A stretch of DNA of 64,000 nucleotides from JALHVH01 sp963773685 (GTDB lineage: Bacteria > Acidobacteriota > Aminicenantia > Aminicenantales > Saccharicenantaceae): positions 446,463 to 510,462 of the forward strand of contig CAVZBY010000005.1 of NCBI GenBank assembly GCA_963773685.1, given 5' to 3'. The notes beneath the pieces are model-generated. The model had not been told where the DNA came from. It did no database searches and saw only the letters and a list, made by a program, of their open reading frames with translations. Made by a program: the position numbers and the translations under genes. This document shows positions 8,208-16,560 of the stretch, one piece after another (position 1 is the first letter of the stretch; each line of letters begins with the position of its first letter).

Positions 8208-9538
8208 AAAGAACCGGGCTCTACGTCCTCTCCATCACCCTCGTCGCCGCCATCGGCGGCCTGATCTTCGGTTTCGACACGGCCATCGTCGCCGGGGCGA
8301 CGCGCTTCATGAAAGAGCAGTTCGCGCTCGACTCGCTTCAGGAAGGATGGGCCGTGAGCGTCGTCCTCATCGGCTGCATGTTCGGGGCCGGCCTCGCGGG
8401 GCCCGCGAGCGACCGGATCGGCCGCCGCCGCCTCATGCTCATCTCGGCCGTCCTGTTCTTCGCTTCGGCCGCCGGATGCGCCGTCGCCCGAACGATGGCC
8501 GAATTCGTCGTCTTCCGGTTCGTCGGCGGCCTCGGCATCGGATCGGCCGCCGTCCTATCGCCGCTCTATATCGCCGAGATCGCTCCGGCCAAGGTCCGGG
8601 GCGCGCTCGTCTCCGTCAATCAGATGGCCATCGTCACCGGGATCCTCCTGGCCTACTTCGTCAATTGGGCCTTCGCATCCTCCGGCCCGGCGAATTGGCG
8701 CTACATGTACGGGATGGGGGCCGTCCCTTCGGTTCTCTTCTTCCTGCTCCTCCTCCGCGTCCCGGAGAGCCCGCGCTGGCTCATCAAGAAGGGCCGCGAG
8801 GAGGAGGCTCGCCGCGTTCTCGTCCGGTCGGACACGGCCGAGGCCGCCGCCCGGGAGATCCGGGACATCAAGGAGACCCTGTCCCTGGAAACGGGCTCCG
8901 TCGGCGAGCTCTTCGGGCCGAAATTCCGCCGGCCGCTCATGATCGCCGTCGTTTTAGCCGTCTTTCAGCAGATCACGGGCATCAACGCCATCCTGTACTA
9001 TGCGCCGAGGATCTTCGAAAGCGCCGGCTTCGCCAGGATGTCGGCGCTCGGCCAATCGGCGATCGTCGGCGCGGTCAATATGCTCTTCACGGTCGTCGCC
9101 ATCCTCCTTGCTGACAAGGTCGGCCGCCGGCCTCTGCTCCTGATCGCCACGGGAGGGATGGGCGTTTCGCTCGTCCTGCTCGGCGCGGCGTTCCGTTTCC
9201 AGTTCCTCCCTCCGTCGGCGCTCCTGTTCGTCATCCTGCTCTACATCGCCTTCTTCGCCTCGGCCATGGGCCCTCTCGTCTGGGTCGTCATGGCCGAGAT
9301 CTTCCCCATCCGGATGCGGGGGGCGGCCATGGGGATCGCGACCCTCCTTCTCTGGCTCGCGGATTTCGTGGTGACCCTGACCTTCCCGGTCATCTCGGAC
9401 AAGCTCAGCTCTTCGACCGCGTTCTGGATCTACGCCGCGATGTGCGCCTGCGACCTCGTCTTCATGATCTTCTTCCTGCCGGAGACGAAAGGGAAGTCCC
9501 TCGAGGAGATCGAGCGAAACTGGCTGAAGGCCGTGTAG
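8204..9538 (+). CDS. MFS sugar porter (XylE/GalP type)
   Basis: A 444-residue major facilitator of the sugar-porter family, with 12 predicted membrane segments. Family signatures are visible: GLIFGFDTAIVAGA in segment 1, DRIGRRRLMLIS after segment 2, RFVGGLGIGSAAVLSPLYIA in segment 4, VPESPRWLIKKGREEEA at the central loop, FQQITGINAILYYAPRIF in segment 7, DKVGRRPLL after segment 8 and FFLPETKGKSLEEIE at the end. It likely imports a hexose or pentose by proton symport. The start codon overlaps the stop of the UroD-like gene, so the two were one transcription unit. Confidence 0.9.
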   Translation: MKRTGLYVLSITLVAAIGGLIFGFDTAIVAGATRFMKEQFALDSLQEGWAVSVVLIGCMFGAGLAGPASDRIGRRRLMLISAVLFFASAAGCAVARTMAEFVVFRFVGGLGIGSAAVLSPLYIAEIAPAKVRGALVSVNQMAIVTGILLAYFVNWAFASSGPANWRYMYGMGAVPSVLFFLLLLRVPESPRWLIKKGREEEARRVLVRSDTAEAAAREIRDIKETLSLETGSVGELFGPKFRRPLMIAVVLAVFQQITGINAILYYAPRIFESAGFARMSALGQSAIVGAVNMLFTVVAILLADKVGRRPLLLIATGGMGVSLVLLGAAFRFQFLPPSALLFVILLYIAFFASAMGPLVWVVMAEIFPIRMRGAAMGIATLLLWLADFVVTLTFPVISDKLSSSTAFWIYAAMCACDLVFMIFFLPETKGKSLEEIERNWLKAV

Positions 9539-9599
9539 GCGTCCTTCTTATTGCGACTTGGCCTCCGATGACGGCGATATCCATGCCCCCTTCCCGGCC

Positions 9600-10643
9600 T
9601 CACCTGGGCCCGTAAACCATCTCCTTGATCCAGGCCGATCGGCCGGCGGCGACCGCCCGGTGATAGATGAAGAGCTGAAGGAGCGGCATCACGAGAAGCA
9701 TGCGCGCGTATTCGGACAGCCCCGAGCTCAATTCGATGACGAAATCCGTGCCGGCGGCAAGACCCGGGGCCGCTTTCTCGCAGACGACCGCGACCTTGGC
9801 CCCGACATCCTTGATCTTCGCCAGGGCGTCCAGCTGATATTGTGCCCCGGAATCGGAAAGGAGCACGGTAATGAGGGTCGACGCGCCGGCCGCGTGCTTC
9901 GGGCCGTGGAGATATTCGAGCGTTTCGCAGGCCTCGGCGGGCGCGCGGATGATCTCCTCGGTTTTGAGCTGGAGCTCCCGGGCGAATCCCAAGTACGGCC
10001 CTTGGCCGAGATAGATGAGCCGGTCGTAGCTTCCGAGCCCGGCCTTGTCCTTGACAAGCTCCCCATAGCGTTCCAGAAGTCCCTCGGCCAAGTCCGGCAG
10101 GCGCCGCATCTCCTCTTCGAGCACGCGATCCCTCGCCCGCCTGGCGGCAAGGGCCTGGAGGGCGAGCACGGTCGCCGTCAGGGCCCGAGTTGTGAACCGG
10201 CTCGTCTCGGCGGCCTCGTCAAGAACAAGCGAGCCTTCGCTTTCCGCGAGCAGCGGTGTGTTCGCGTGACAGGCCACGCCGATAGATCTCCATCCGTACG
10301 TTCCCCTCAACAGCCGGACGGCATCCCTCGTCTCGAATGTCTCGCCTGACCGCGAGATGCCGAAGGCCGTGCCTTTAGCCGGGCCGGACGCGTGGATCTC
10401 CGGATAGGTGATGATATCCGATGAGGACAGGGCCTGCGCCCGACCGCCGGTGTAATGGCGCCACATCTGGGCCGCGGCGATCGAAAGATAAAAGGACGAG
10501 CCCATGCCGACGAAGAGGGCCGGGCCGTCCCCGATGAGCGCGTCTATCCCCAGGAGCGGGCTTTGGGGCCCGAGCAACCGGTCGAGCGTGCGACGCCAAA
10601 CGTCGGGCTGGGAGAGGATCTCCCCGAGGAGGTGATCTTTCAA
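9600..10643 (-). CDS. SIS-domain sugar isomerase/deaminase (AgaS/GlmS-like)
   Basis: A 347-residue protein with two sugar-isomerase domains, without a glutamine amidotransferase part. Domain 1 has GMGSSFYLSIAAAQMW and GISRSGETFETRDAVRL, the phosphosugar-binding serine loop; domain 2 has YLGQGPYLGFARELQLKTEE and LEYLHGPKHA. This architecture is that of AgaS- or FrlB-type enzymes acting on amino-sugar or fructosamine phosphates. The start is a TTG at 10643 that shares bases with the stop of a small upstream gene (TTGA), implying translational coupling. The exact substrate is not predictable. Confidence 0.85.
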   Translation of the reverse strand: MKDHLLGEILSQPDVWRRTLDRLLGPQSPLLGIDALIGDGPALFVGMGSSFYLSIAAAQMWRHYTGGRAQALSSSDIITYPEIHASGPAKGTAFGISRSGETFETRDAVRLLRGTYGWRSIGVACHANTPLLAESEGSLVLDEAAETSRFTTRALTATVLALQALAARRARDRVLEEEMRRLPDLAEGLLERYGELVKDKAGLGSYDRLIYLGQGPYLGFARELQLKTEEIIRAPAEACETLEYLHGPKHAAGASTLITVLLSDSGAQYQLDALAKIKDVGAKVAVVCEKAAPGLAAGTDFVIELSSGLSEYARMLLVMPLLQLFIYHRAVAAGRSAWIKEMVYGPR

Positions 10644-10795
10644 TAGCCCTCGCCGCGATCCGCCGGCGTTTCCGGTTTGCGTCCCCGGCGCTTCGCGAAG
10701 AAGGCCCGGAATTCGCGGATCGTCTTATAGCACCAGTAAATCAGGAGGCTTAATCCGAACGCCCATACCCCCCACGTGATCCAGTCGAGGCGCAT
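10640..10795 (-). CDS. Small membrane protein, 51 residues
   Basis: A short gene directly ahead of the SIS-domain gene. Translation is MRLDWITWGVWAFGLSLLIY for the first 20 residues, then a basic tail (KTIREFRAFFAKRRGRK) ending DRGEGY. It has one membrane span, a positive-inside cytoplasmic tail and a clean stop that overlaps the following TTG start, which is strong evidence that it is a translated gene. Its layout recalls small accessory subunits found with sugar transporters, but I do not recognise the family. Confidence 0.6.
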   Translation of the reverse strand: MRLDWITWGVWAFGLSLLIYWCYKTIREFRAFFAKRRGRKPETPADRGEGY

Positions 10796-10817
10796 GTCCG
10801 CATGATACTAAAATCAA

Positions 10818-10837
10818 GGACACAATAGCAATTTCGT
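10818..10837. repeat. Dispersed intergenic repeat, copy 2
   Basis: GGACACAATAGCAATTTCGT, matching 2150-2169 at 17 of 20 bases in the same orientation. It lies between divergent genes. Confidence 0.45.
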
Positions 10838-10921
10838 AATGGGGGGAGAATCTCGTACTCGAGCGGCTTGCGGGACGCGCCCTTTATAGACTATATTTAT
10901 GCCGTCCAGCAAGGAGGACCC

Positions 10922-11488
10922 ATGAACCAGCGTCATTTCGCCCTCACGTTCGCGGCCGCCTGTCTCGTGCTCGCGGGCGCAGGACTCTTCGGCCAGAGCA
11001 AGACCCAGCAGACCCCGGAAAGCCAGGTCGCCAAGCCCGTGCCCAGGCCCGGGGACGTCATGAAAGCCAAGTGCGACCTGGTCGCCGTCTCCATCGACTT
11101 CGAGGACATCAAGTCCCACACCAGCGCCTCGGGCGAGAAGAGCTATTCGTGCAAGCCGTCCTACACCTTCAAGAACACCGGCCCGGTGGGCAGCGGGACC
11201 TTCGACGTCATCTTCGAGATCCAGAACCCCGTCACCAAGGAATGGTACTTCTACCTGACCATGCCCTACCAGGCGTCCCTGGCCGCCGGAGAGGTCCGGA
11301 AGTTCGGCGGAGCGGTTTCGGACATATGCAACTGGGCAGCGGGCGCGGAGCGTCCCAAGTTCCGCCTCAGGCTGGATTTCAACCACGTCGTTACGGAATC
11401 GAACGAGGACAACAACGACCTGATGAAACAGGTATCCCTGTACCAGCTGCGGCGGGTGACCGACTTGCCGATAAAGAAGATCAATTAG
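10922..11488 (+). CDS. Secreted CARDB-like protein, unknown function
   Basis: AAGGAGG lies 4 bases before the ATG. The product of 188 residues has a clean signal peptide (MNQRHFALTFAAACLVLAG...) and a beta-sandwich-like body. The sequence YTFKNTGPVGSGTFDVIFEI followed much later by VVTESNEDNNDLMKQ is the pattern of CARDB/APHP domains, which are extracellular adhesion-type modules; the SNEDNN loop is the typical calcium-like turn. Two cysteines (in AKCDLV and YSCKPS) could pair. It stands alone and converges with the DUF1080 gene, overlapping it by 4 bases. Confidence 0.7.
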   Translation: MNQRHFALTFAAACLVLAGAGLFGQSKTQQTPESQVAKPVPRPGDVMKAKCDLVAVSIDFEDIKSHTSASGEKSYSCKPSYTFKNTGPVGSGTFDVIFEIQNPVTKEWYFYLTMPYQASLAAGEVRKFGGAVSDICNWAAGAERPKFRLRLDFNHVVTESNEDNNDLMKQVSLYQLRRVTDLPIKKIN

Positions 11489-12181
11489 GCCTTGATCCGG
11501 ATGTTCCGGAAATAGATCGGCGCTCCGGCGTGCTTGCCCTGGAGGCCGATGCGGCCCTTCGTCGCCAGCTCGGCGAGGGGCTTGCTGAGCCACGGCGGGA
11601 TCTCGCTCCCGTCCGGGTTGTATTGGGCCGACGTCCAGAGGCTCATGTCCATCGCCGTGACCTGCTCGCCGTTCAGCATGACGTAGATCTTCCGGCCCTG
11701 GCATGTGATGGTGTAATGGTTCCACTCGCCGGGCCTGTTGACCAGGCTCCGGGTCGGGGCGAGGTGGCCGAATATGGCGCCGCAATGCCAGGTCGCGGGG
11801 GACTTGGCCCATTCCTCGGCAAAGTCGTCGGCGATCTGGATCTCGACCGAGTTGGGGATCCATTCGACGACGTCCGTGCAATACACGATGACGCCGCTGT
11901 TCGTTCCGGGCGCCGTCTTGAATTCCAGGTCGAGGATGAAGTTCTCGTATTCCCGCTTCGTCCAGATGGCCTGGTCCTCGCTCGCCGTGAGGATCGCCGT
12001 CCTCGACCGTCCAGACGCCCGCGGGGAACTCGGCGTCGGAGAGGTCGGGCTCGAACAAGGCCGGCCAGCCCTGGGTATCCGGATGCAGCTGCGCGGCGGG
12101 CCTGCCGCCGATGGCGAACGCGGCCGATACGAGGACCAGAAATCCGACGGCCGCCGGGAATATCAAAGGCGTTCTCGTCAT
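11485..12181 (-). CDS. DUF1080 (3-keto-disaccharide hydrolase-fold) protein, one apparent frameshift
   Basis: The gene starts with a signal peptide (MTRTPLIFPAAVGFLVLVSA). It continues GWPALFEPDLSDAEFPAGVW and shifts frame at about 12000 (VEDG). After that it reads ILTASEDQAIWTKREYENF, LEFKTAPGTNSGV, VEIQIADDFAEEW, GEWNHYTITCQGRKIYVMLN and GRIGLQGKHAGAPIYFRNIR. The last motif is the signature end of DUF1080 concanavalin-like domains. These are secreted sugar-binding or 3-keto-glycoside hydrolysing proteins, common in polysaccharide degraders. The shift corresponds to one extra base in a GGCG context. Confidence 0.8.
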
Positions 12182-12326
12182 GGCGGTTCCTCCTTTGCTC
12201 CAAGCGTAAGCGTACCAAATTCGCCGGCGCGTGGGAAGGGAGAGTCGAGGGGTTGACAGCCGTTCGAACGGGGCGATATAGTCCCTTTGATTCCAATCCC
12301 GGCTCGAAACGAAAGAGAGGATGCGC

Positions 12327-13769
12327 ATGAGAATACGTCTCCCGGGCGTCGCGGTCTCGCTGGCTTGCCTGTTGATCATCTCGCAGTTGGCGGCCGGCGC
12401 CTCCATCAAGAAGAAGGAGGAAGCCGTCGCCTTCATCGATAAGCATGCGTCCGAGTTCATCGATCTCAGCGATCAGGTCTGGGGGTTTGCCGAAGTCGCG
12501 CTGCTCGAGACCCGGTCGTCGAAAGCGCTCGCGGATTATGCCGAAAGACAGGGCTTCACGGTCGAACGCGGCGTCGCGGGAATGCCGACGGCCTTTGTGG
12601 CAAGCTACGGCGAGGGCCGGCCGATCATCGGCCTCCTCGGCGAATACGACGCCTTGCCGGGCCTTTCGCAGAAAGCCCAAGCCGGCAAGGAGGTCCTGCA
12701 GGCCGGTGCCGCGGGCCATGGCTGCGGACATAACCTGCTGGGCGCGGCGGCGCTCGGAGCCGCCGTGGCCGTCAAGGACCTGATGGCCGCGGGAAAGCTC
12801 AAGGGCACGATCCGCTTCTACGGCACTCCCGCCGAAGAAGCCGTGGGAGGCAAGATCTACATGGCCCGGGAGGGGCTGTTCAACGATCTCGACGTCTGTC
12901 TGACCTGGCACCCCGACGAGAAGACGGAGGTCTCGGTCGACGGCTCGCAGGCGATCGTCGATTTCATCCTCGAATTCAGCGGCCGGACGGCTCACGCGGC
13001 GGGCGACCCGTGGAACGGGCGGAGCGCCGTGGCCGCGCTGGAGTTCTTCACCACGGGCCTGAACCGCATGCGCGAATTCGTCAAGCCCACCGTCCGCATG
13101 CACTACTCGATCCTGAACGGCGGGGACGTGCCGAACGTTGTGCCGGCCTACGCCAAGCTCTGGTGCTGGCTCCGTGATTCGAAGGGCGCCGGCGTCCAAC
13201 AGCTGCTCGGCCGCGCGCGCCGGATCGCCGAGGGCGCGGCCATGATGGCCGAGGTCGAAACGAAGCTCACGGTGCAGGGGGGCGACTGGGAGACCCTCGT
13301 CAACCTGGCCGGGGAAAAGGCGATGTTCGCGAATCTCCAGTGGCTCGGCCCGATCCGGTTCACGCCGGAGGAACAGGAATTCGCCAAAGAGATCCAGCGC
13401 GCGACGGGGGCGGAGCCCAAGGGCCTTGACGGCTCGGTCAGGCCGTGGGCGGAGCCGAAGGCCGATCCCGAGGGCGGATCGACGGACGTCGGCGACGTGA
13501 GCTGGATCGTTCCCACGCTGAGCATGGAGGCCACGACCGCGCCCGAGGGCACTCCCTGGCACGCCTGGCCGGTCGTCGCCTGCGGCGGGACTTCCATCGG
13601 CCATAAAGGGCTTGTCTACGCGGCCAAGGTCCTGGCGGCGACGACGGTGGACCTGTTCGAGGACGCGAAGCTCCTCCAGGCCATCCAGGCCGAGTTCCGG
13701 GAGAAGACGAAGGGCGTCGTCTACAAACCGTTCGTCCCCGACGGGCCGCCTCCCGTGCCGAAGAACTGA
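12327..13769 (+). CDS. M20 family amidohydrolase (AbgB-like), secreted
   Basis: A zinc amidohydrolase cleaving an N-acyl or aminobenzoyl-type amide. I take the ATG at 12327, 6 bases after AGAGAGG; an ATG at 12321 is in frame but touches the ribosome site. A signal peptide (LPGVAVSLACLLIISQLAAG) sends it out of the cytoplasm. Metal-site motifs are LLGEYDALPGL, AAGHGCGHNLLG, TPAEEAVGGK and TWHPDEKTEV; the lid/dimerisation domain starts near FSGRTAHAAGDPW. The final TTAPEGTPWHAW and IGHKGLVYAAK match the AbgB branch. Single gene flanked by unrelated genes. Confidence 0.85.
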   Translation: MRIRLPGVAVSLACLLIISQLAAGASIKKKEEAVAFIDKHASEFIDLSDQVWGFAEVALLETRSSKALADYAERQGFTVERGVAGMPTAFVASYGEGRPIIGLLGEYDALPGLSQKAQAGKEVLQAGAAGHGCGHNLLGAAALGAAVAVKDLMAAGKLKGTIRFYGTPAEEAVGGKIYMAREGLFNDLDVCLTWHPDEKTEVSVDGSQAIVDFILEFSGRTAHAAGDPWNGRSAVAALEFFTTGLNRMREFVKPTVRMHYSILNGGDVPNVVPAYAKLWCWLRDSKGAGVQQLLGRARRIAEGAAMMAEVETKLTVQGGDWETLVNLAGEKAMFANLQWLGPIRFTPEEQEFAKEIQRATGAEPKGLDGSVRPWAEPKADPEGGSTDVGDVSWIVPTLSMEATTAPEGTPWHAWPVVACGGTSIGHKGLVYAAKVLAATTVDLFEDAKLLQAIQAEFREKTKGVVYKPFVPDGPPPVPKN

Positions 13770-13955
13770 GTCGTTTCGGAGAGCGGACCGCAGGACATCT
13801 TTTCCCGCGGAAAAGGACGCCTCTCGCCCAAATCGCATTGACCGGGGCGATGGCCGGTTTCTTTTCCCGTTTCCCCCTGGAAATCGACCCTTTCCCGACG
13901 GGCGGCAATGGCCCGTTTCTTGCATTATGAGCTTCGGGTTGGAGGTCTCTCTCCG

Positions 13956-14474
13956 ATGCAAATTATCAAAGAACCGGCCAAATCGCTCCAGGAAGCGGAG
14001 CTCGTTATCACCCGGGTCTTTGACGCCCCCCGGGAAACCGTCTGGAAGACCTGGACGGAGCCCGAGCGCGTGAAGCTCTGGTGGGGGCCCGGAGGCTTCA
14101 CCGTGCCGGTCTGCAGGATCGACCTTCGCGTCGGCGGGATCTATCTTTATTGCATGCGCTCGCCCTTGGGCAAGGATTATTGGAATACCGGTGTCTTTTG
14201 CGAGATCGTCGTTCCGGAACGGATCGTCGCCACGGACAGCTTCGCGGACGAGCAGGGCCATATCGTGCCCGCCAGTCACTACGGCATGAATCCGGCCTAT
14301 CCTCTGGAGATGCTCGTGAAAGCGACGTTCGAGGACCTCGACGGCCGGACGCGGCTCACGCTGGAGCATTCCGGCCTCCCCGTCGGCCTGGACCGCGCCG
14401 GCGCCCGGGAAGGATGGTCCCAAAGCCTGGACAAGCTCGCCAAAGCCCTGAAACGGCCGGAGACCTCGAGCTGA
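13956..14474 (+). CDS. SRPBCC/AHSA1 (START-fold) protein
   Basis: The body reads LVITRVFDAPRETVWKTWTE, then KLWWGPGGFTVP and a terminal HSGLPVGLDRAGAREGWSQS, the classical Aha1/SRPBCC pattern of about 150 residues forming a helix-grip pocket for a hydrophobic ligand. I start at ATG 13956 (MQIIKEPAK), 9 bases after GGAGGT; an ATG at 13908 would add 16 residues of no family likeness. It is followed after 2 bases by a DHFR-like protein, a pairing common in bacteria, but the biochemical job of neither is known. Confidence 0.8.
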   Translation: MQIIKEPAKSLQEAELVITRVFDAPRETVWKTWTEPERVKLWWGPGGFTVPVCRIDLRVGGIYLYCMRSPLGKDYWNTGVFCEIVVPERIVATDSFADEQGHIVPASHYGMNPAYPLEMLVKATFEDLDGRTRLTLEHSGLPVGLDRAGAREGWSQSLDKLAKALKRPETSS

Positions 14475-14476
14475 CC

Positions 14477-15031
14477 ATGAGGAAGCTCATCGCGGACATG
14501 ATGATGAGCCTGGACGGCTACTTCGAAGGGCCGGACCGCGAGATCGACTGGTTCGCCTGGGACAAGGACCTGCAGAAGCTCAGCATCGATCAGCTCAATG
14601 AGGTCGATACGATCCTTTTGGGGCGCTCCGCCTACGAGCTGTTCGCTAATTATTGGCCGACCCCGGCCGCGGCCGCCGAGAATCCCGCCATCGTTTCCGC
14701 CATGAACGCGCTTCCGAAGGTCGTGTTCTCGAGGACTCTCAAGAAAGTGGGGTGGCACAATTCGCGGCTGGTGAGGGAACGCGTCGCGGAAGAGATCTTC
14801 GAGCTGAAGGGCCAGGCGGGAAAGGATATGGTCACGTACGGCGGCGCCGGCTTGCTCGCGTCGCTCTCGCGTCTAGGGCTCATCGACGAGTATCGCCTCA
14901 GGATCAACCCGATCGTCCTGGGAAGGGGAAGGCCCTTGTTTCAGGACGTCAGGGCCAGTCTGAACCTGAAGCTCCTGAAGACCGAAACGCTCGGCTCCGG
15001 GGTCGTCACCTTGTTCTACCGGCGCAGTTGA
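14477..15031 (+). CDS. Dihydrofolate reductase family protein (RibD C-terminal-like)
   Basis: A 184-residue protein of the DHFR/RibD superfamily: KLIADMMMSLDGYFEGPDRE at the start, TILLGRSAYELFANYW in the NADPH-binding region, VFSRTLKKVGWHNSRLV and YGGAGLLASL, with a final LVTLFYRR-like strand (GVVTLFY). The group reduces pteridine- or riboflavin-type rings, although most such stand-alone members have no known substrate. It lies 2 bases after the SRPBCC gene and probably shares its transcript. Confidence 0.85.
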   Translation: MRKLIADMMMSLDGYFEGPDREIDWFAWDKDLQKLSIDQLNEVDTILLGRSAYELFANYWPTPAAAAENPAIVSAMNALPKVVFSRTLKKVGWHNSRLVRERVAEEIFELKGQAGKDMVTYGGAGLLASLSRLGLIDEYRLRINPIVLGRGRPLFQDVRASLNLKLLKTETLGSGVVTLFYRRS

Positions 15032-15167
15032 ATCTTTCGGCCGCCGGTCGAGGCCGGGTGCCGTCTTCGTAGGATGGGAAGGGGCCGACTGCCCCTGGGG
15101 GCTGAATCAGATGCACCCGCCTCGGCACGACGGATGATACGATAACCGCACGGATTCCGGGGGGCGC

Positions 15168-15196
15168 TTGACATTCTACAGAATGTAGAATATCAT
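15168..15196 (+). promoter_or_regulatory. Strong sigma-70-type promoter of the copper/silver operon
   Basis: TTGACA (15168-15173) and TATCAT (15191-15196) are separated by exactly 17 bases. Transcription would start near 15203, which is the A of the first ATG of the BlaI-like gene, so the message may be leaderless. A palindromic operator fills the spacer. Confidence 0.7.
15171..15188. promoter_or_regulatory. BlaI/CopY-type operator palindrome
   Basis: ACATTCT-AC-AGAATGT (15171-15186) is a perfect 7-base inverted repeat with a 2-base centre, and the overlapping CTACA-GAA-TGTAG (15176-15188) carries the TACA..TGTA core typical of BlaI/MecI/CopY sites. It lies between the -35 and -10 boxes, so binding would block RNA polymerase. 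Confidence 0.65.
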
Positions 15197-15202
15197 CATT
15201 TT

Positions 15203-15622
15203 ATGAGCTTATTGAACCTATCGAAAAAGGCGGGAATGAGCGCCCTGTCGGACGAGCTCGAGCTCCCCGTCATGGAGATCCTTTGGACGAAAGGGTCGAT
15301 GAAAGGGCGGGACCTGTTCGAGGAGCTCCGGGCCACGAAGAAGATCGCCTATACAACGGCCCTGACCGTCCTCGGCCGGCTCTCCAAGAAAGGGCTTGTC
15401 CTGAAGGACCGGAGGTCCGGGACCATCCTCTTCACCCCGGCCCTGTCCAGGGAAGATTATCGGAGCGCCGTCACCGGAGACCTTCTCCGCAGGGCCTTCG
15501 AGATCTCTCCGGACCTTGCGGTTTCCGCCTTCGCCGATTCTTTCTCGAGGGTCCGCGGAGTCGATATGGCCGGGCTCGAAGAGCTGATCGAGAAGAAAAG
15601 ACGTGAAAAGAAACGCGGGTAG
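15203..15622 (+). CDS. BlaI/MecI/CopY family repressor
   Basis: A 139-residue winged-helix repressor. The DNA-binding part has LPVMEILWTKGSMKGRDLFE and KKIAYTTALTVLGRLSKKG, then a dimerisation tail ending RREKKRG. There is no cysteine in the protein, so it lacks the CxC...CxC copper site of true CopY and is more likely released by proteolysis, as BlaI is. The next gene, overlapping by 20 bases, encodes the matching M56 protease. It should repress the promoter at 15168-15196 and hence the whole efflux operon. Confidence 0.85.
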   Translation: MSLLNLSKKAGMSALSDELELPVMEILWTKGSMKGRDLFEELRATKKIAYTTALTVLGRLSKKGLVLKDRRSGTILFTPALSREDYRSAVTGDLLRRAFEISPDLAVSAFADSFSRVRGVDMAGLEELIEKKRREKKRG

Positions 15623-16560
15623 GAACAGCATAAGGCCCGGCCTCCTGTTGGGCGTGCTTTCGGTCTTCTTCTTCGCCGTCCTTCTCTATCTATTCCGCCA
15701 CCCGGAAACGGCCCTCCTCCTCTTTTCCCTGCCGAACCCGGATACATTCGCCTGCAACGTCCGATGCCTCGGCCTGACCCCTTTCCTCCAGGTCCTCGGC
15801 GAAGGCGGAAAAGCGCTTCTCCTGATCTTCTTTTCTTCCGCTTTCCTGTACGCTCTTTACAGGACCGCCCTGCGCATTTTCCGGACGCTGGCCTTCATGG
15901 ACGCGGTCGAGCGAAAAGCTGTCCCGCCCGGGAATGTCCCCGCGCCCGTCCTTCCTGGAGGGCGTCACGATCTTCGAAGACCCCGGACCCCTGGCGCTTA
16001 CGATGGGATTCCTGAAACCCCGCGTCTTCCTTTCCACGAAGATCGTGGATGTGCTTGCCGAAGACGAGCTCCGGGCGGTCGTCCTTCACGAGTTCCACCA
16101 CCGCGACTCCAAGGACCCTCTGAAGGGCCTGGGGGTCTCGTTCGTCACCGACCTCCTGTTCTTCCTGCCCATCAGCCGGTTCCTGAGAAAGACCTACTCC
16201 CTGACAGCGGAGACGGCGGCGGACGCCCATTCCGTCGAGCTTCGAGCGGACCCCCTGGACCTAGCGTCTTCCCTCCTGAAGGTCCGGAAGATCGGCGGCC
16301 CGGCGGCTTCCTGGTTCTTCGACCCATCGGCCGAAAGGGTCAAGTATCTTCTGGGCGAGCGCCCCGGCATCCGTCGCCCCCTGGCCCGCGTCCTCGTCAC
16401 CGCGGTCCTCCTGGCCGCGACGGCCTTCATCGCCCTTGTCCCGGTCCGGAAGAGCCTTTCGTCGATGTTCATCGATCACGACAAGACCTGCGTCTTGAGA
16501 AAGAGCCATGATAAAACGGCGTCAAATGGAGGCGATCATGAAAAGATCCTCCCTTTTTAG
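15603..16560 (+). CDS. M56 (BlaR1/MecR1-like) membrane metallopeptidase, one apparent frameshift
   Basis: The anti-repressor partner of the BlaI-like protein. A GTG start at 15603 gives membrane segments (LLLGVLSVFFFAVLLYLF, then LLLIFFSSAFLYALY). After a shift at about 15930 the next frame carries FLEGVTIFEDPGPLALTMGF, the zinc-protease motif LHEFHHRDSKDP, FLRKTYSLTAETAADAHSVE and a last membrane span (LVTAVLLAATAFIALVP). BlaR1 proteins carry a penicillin-sensing domain after this span. Here there is only a tail of about 35 residues with four histidines and one cysteine (FIDHDKTCVLRKSHDK...). A direct metal-sensing role for the tail is my inference. Confidence 0.75.

Noticed and set aside
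11673..14423. A 916-codon open frame on the minus strand
   Set aside because: It is a GC-rich shadow of the M20 amidohydrolase and its neighbours; the translation is low in hydrophobic order and matches no fold, while the + strand gene has full catalytic motifs.
15203..15622. CopY as the identity of the repressor
   Set aside because: The protein has no cysteine, so it cannot have CopY's copper-binding CxC motifs; the neighbouring M56 protease fits a BlaI-type mechanism.
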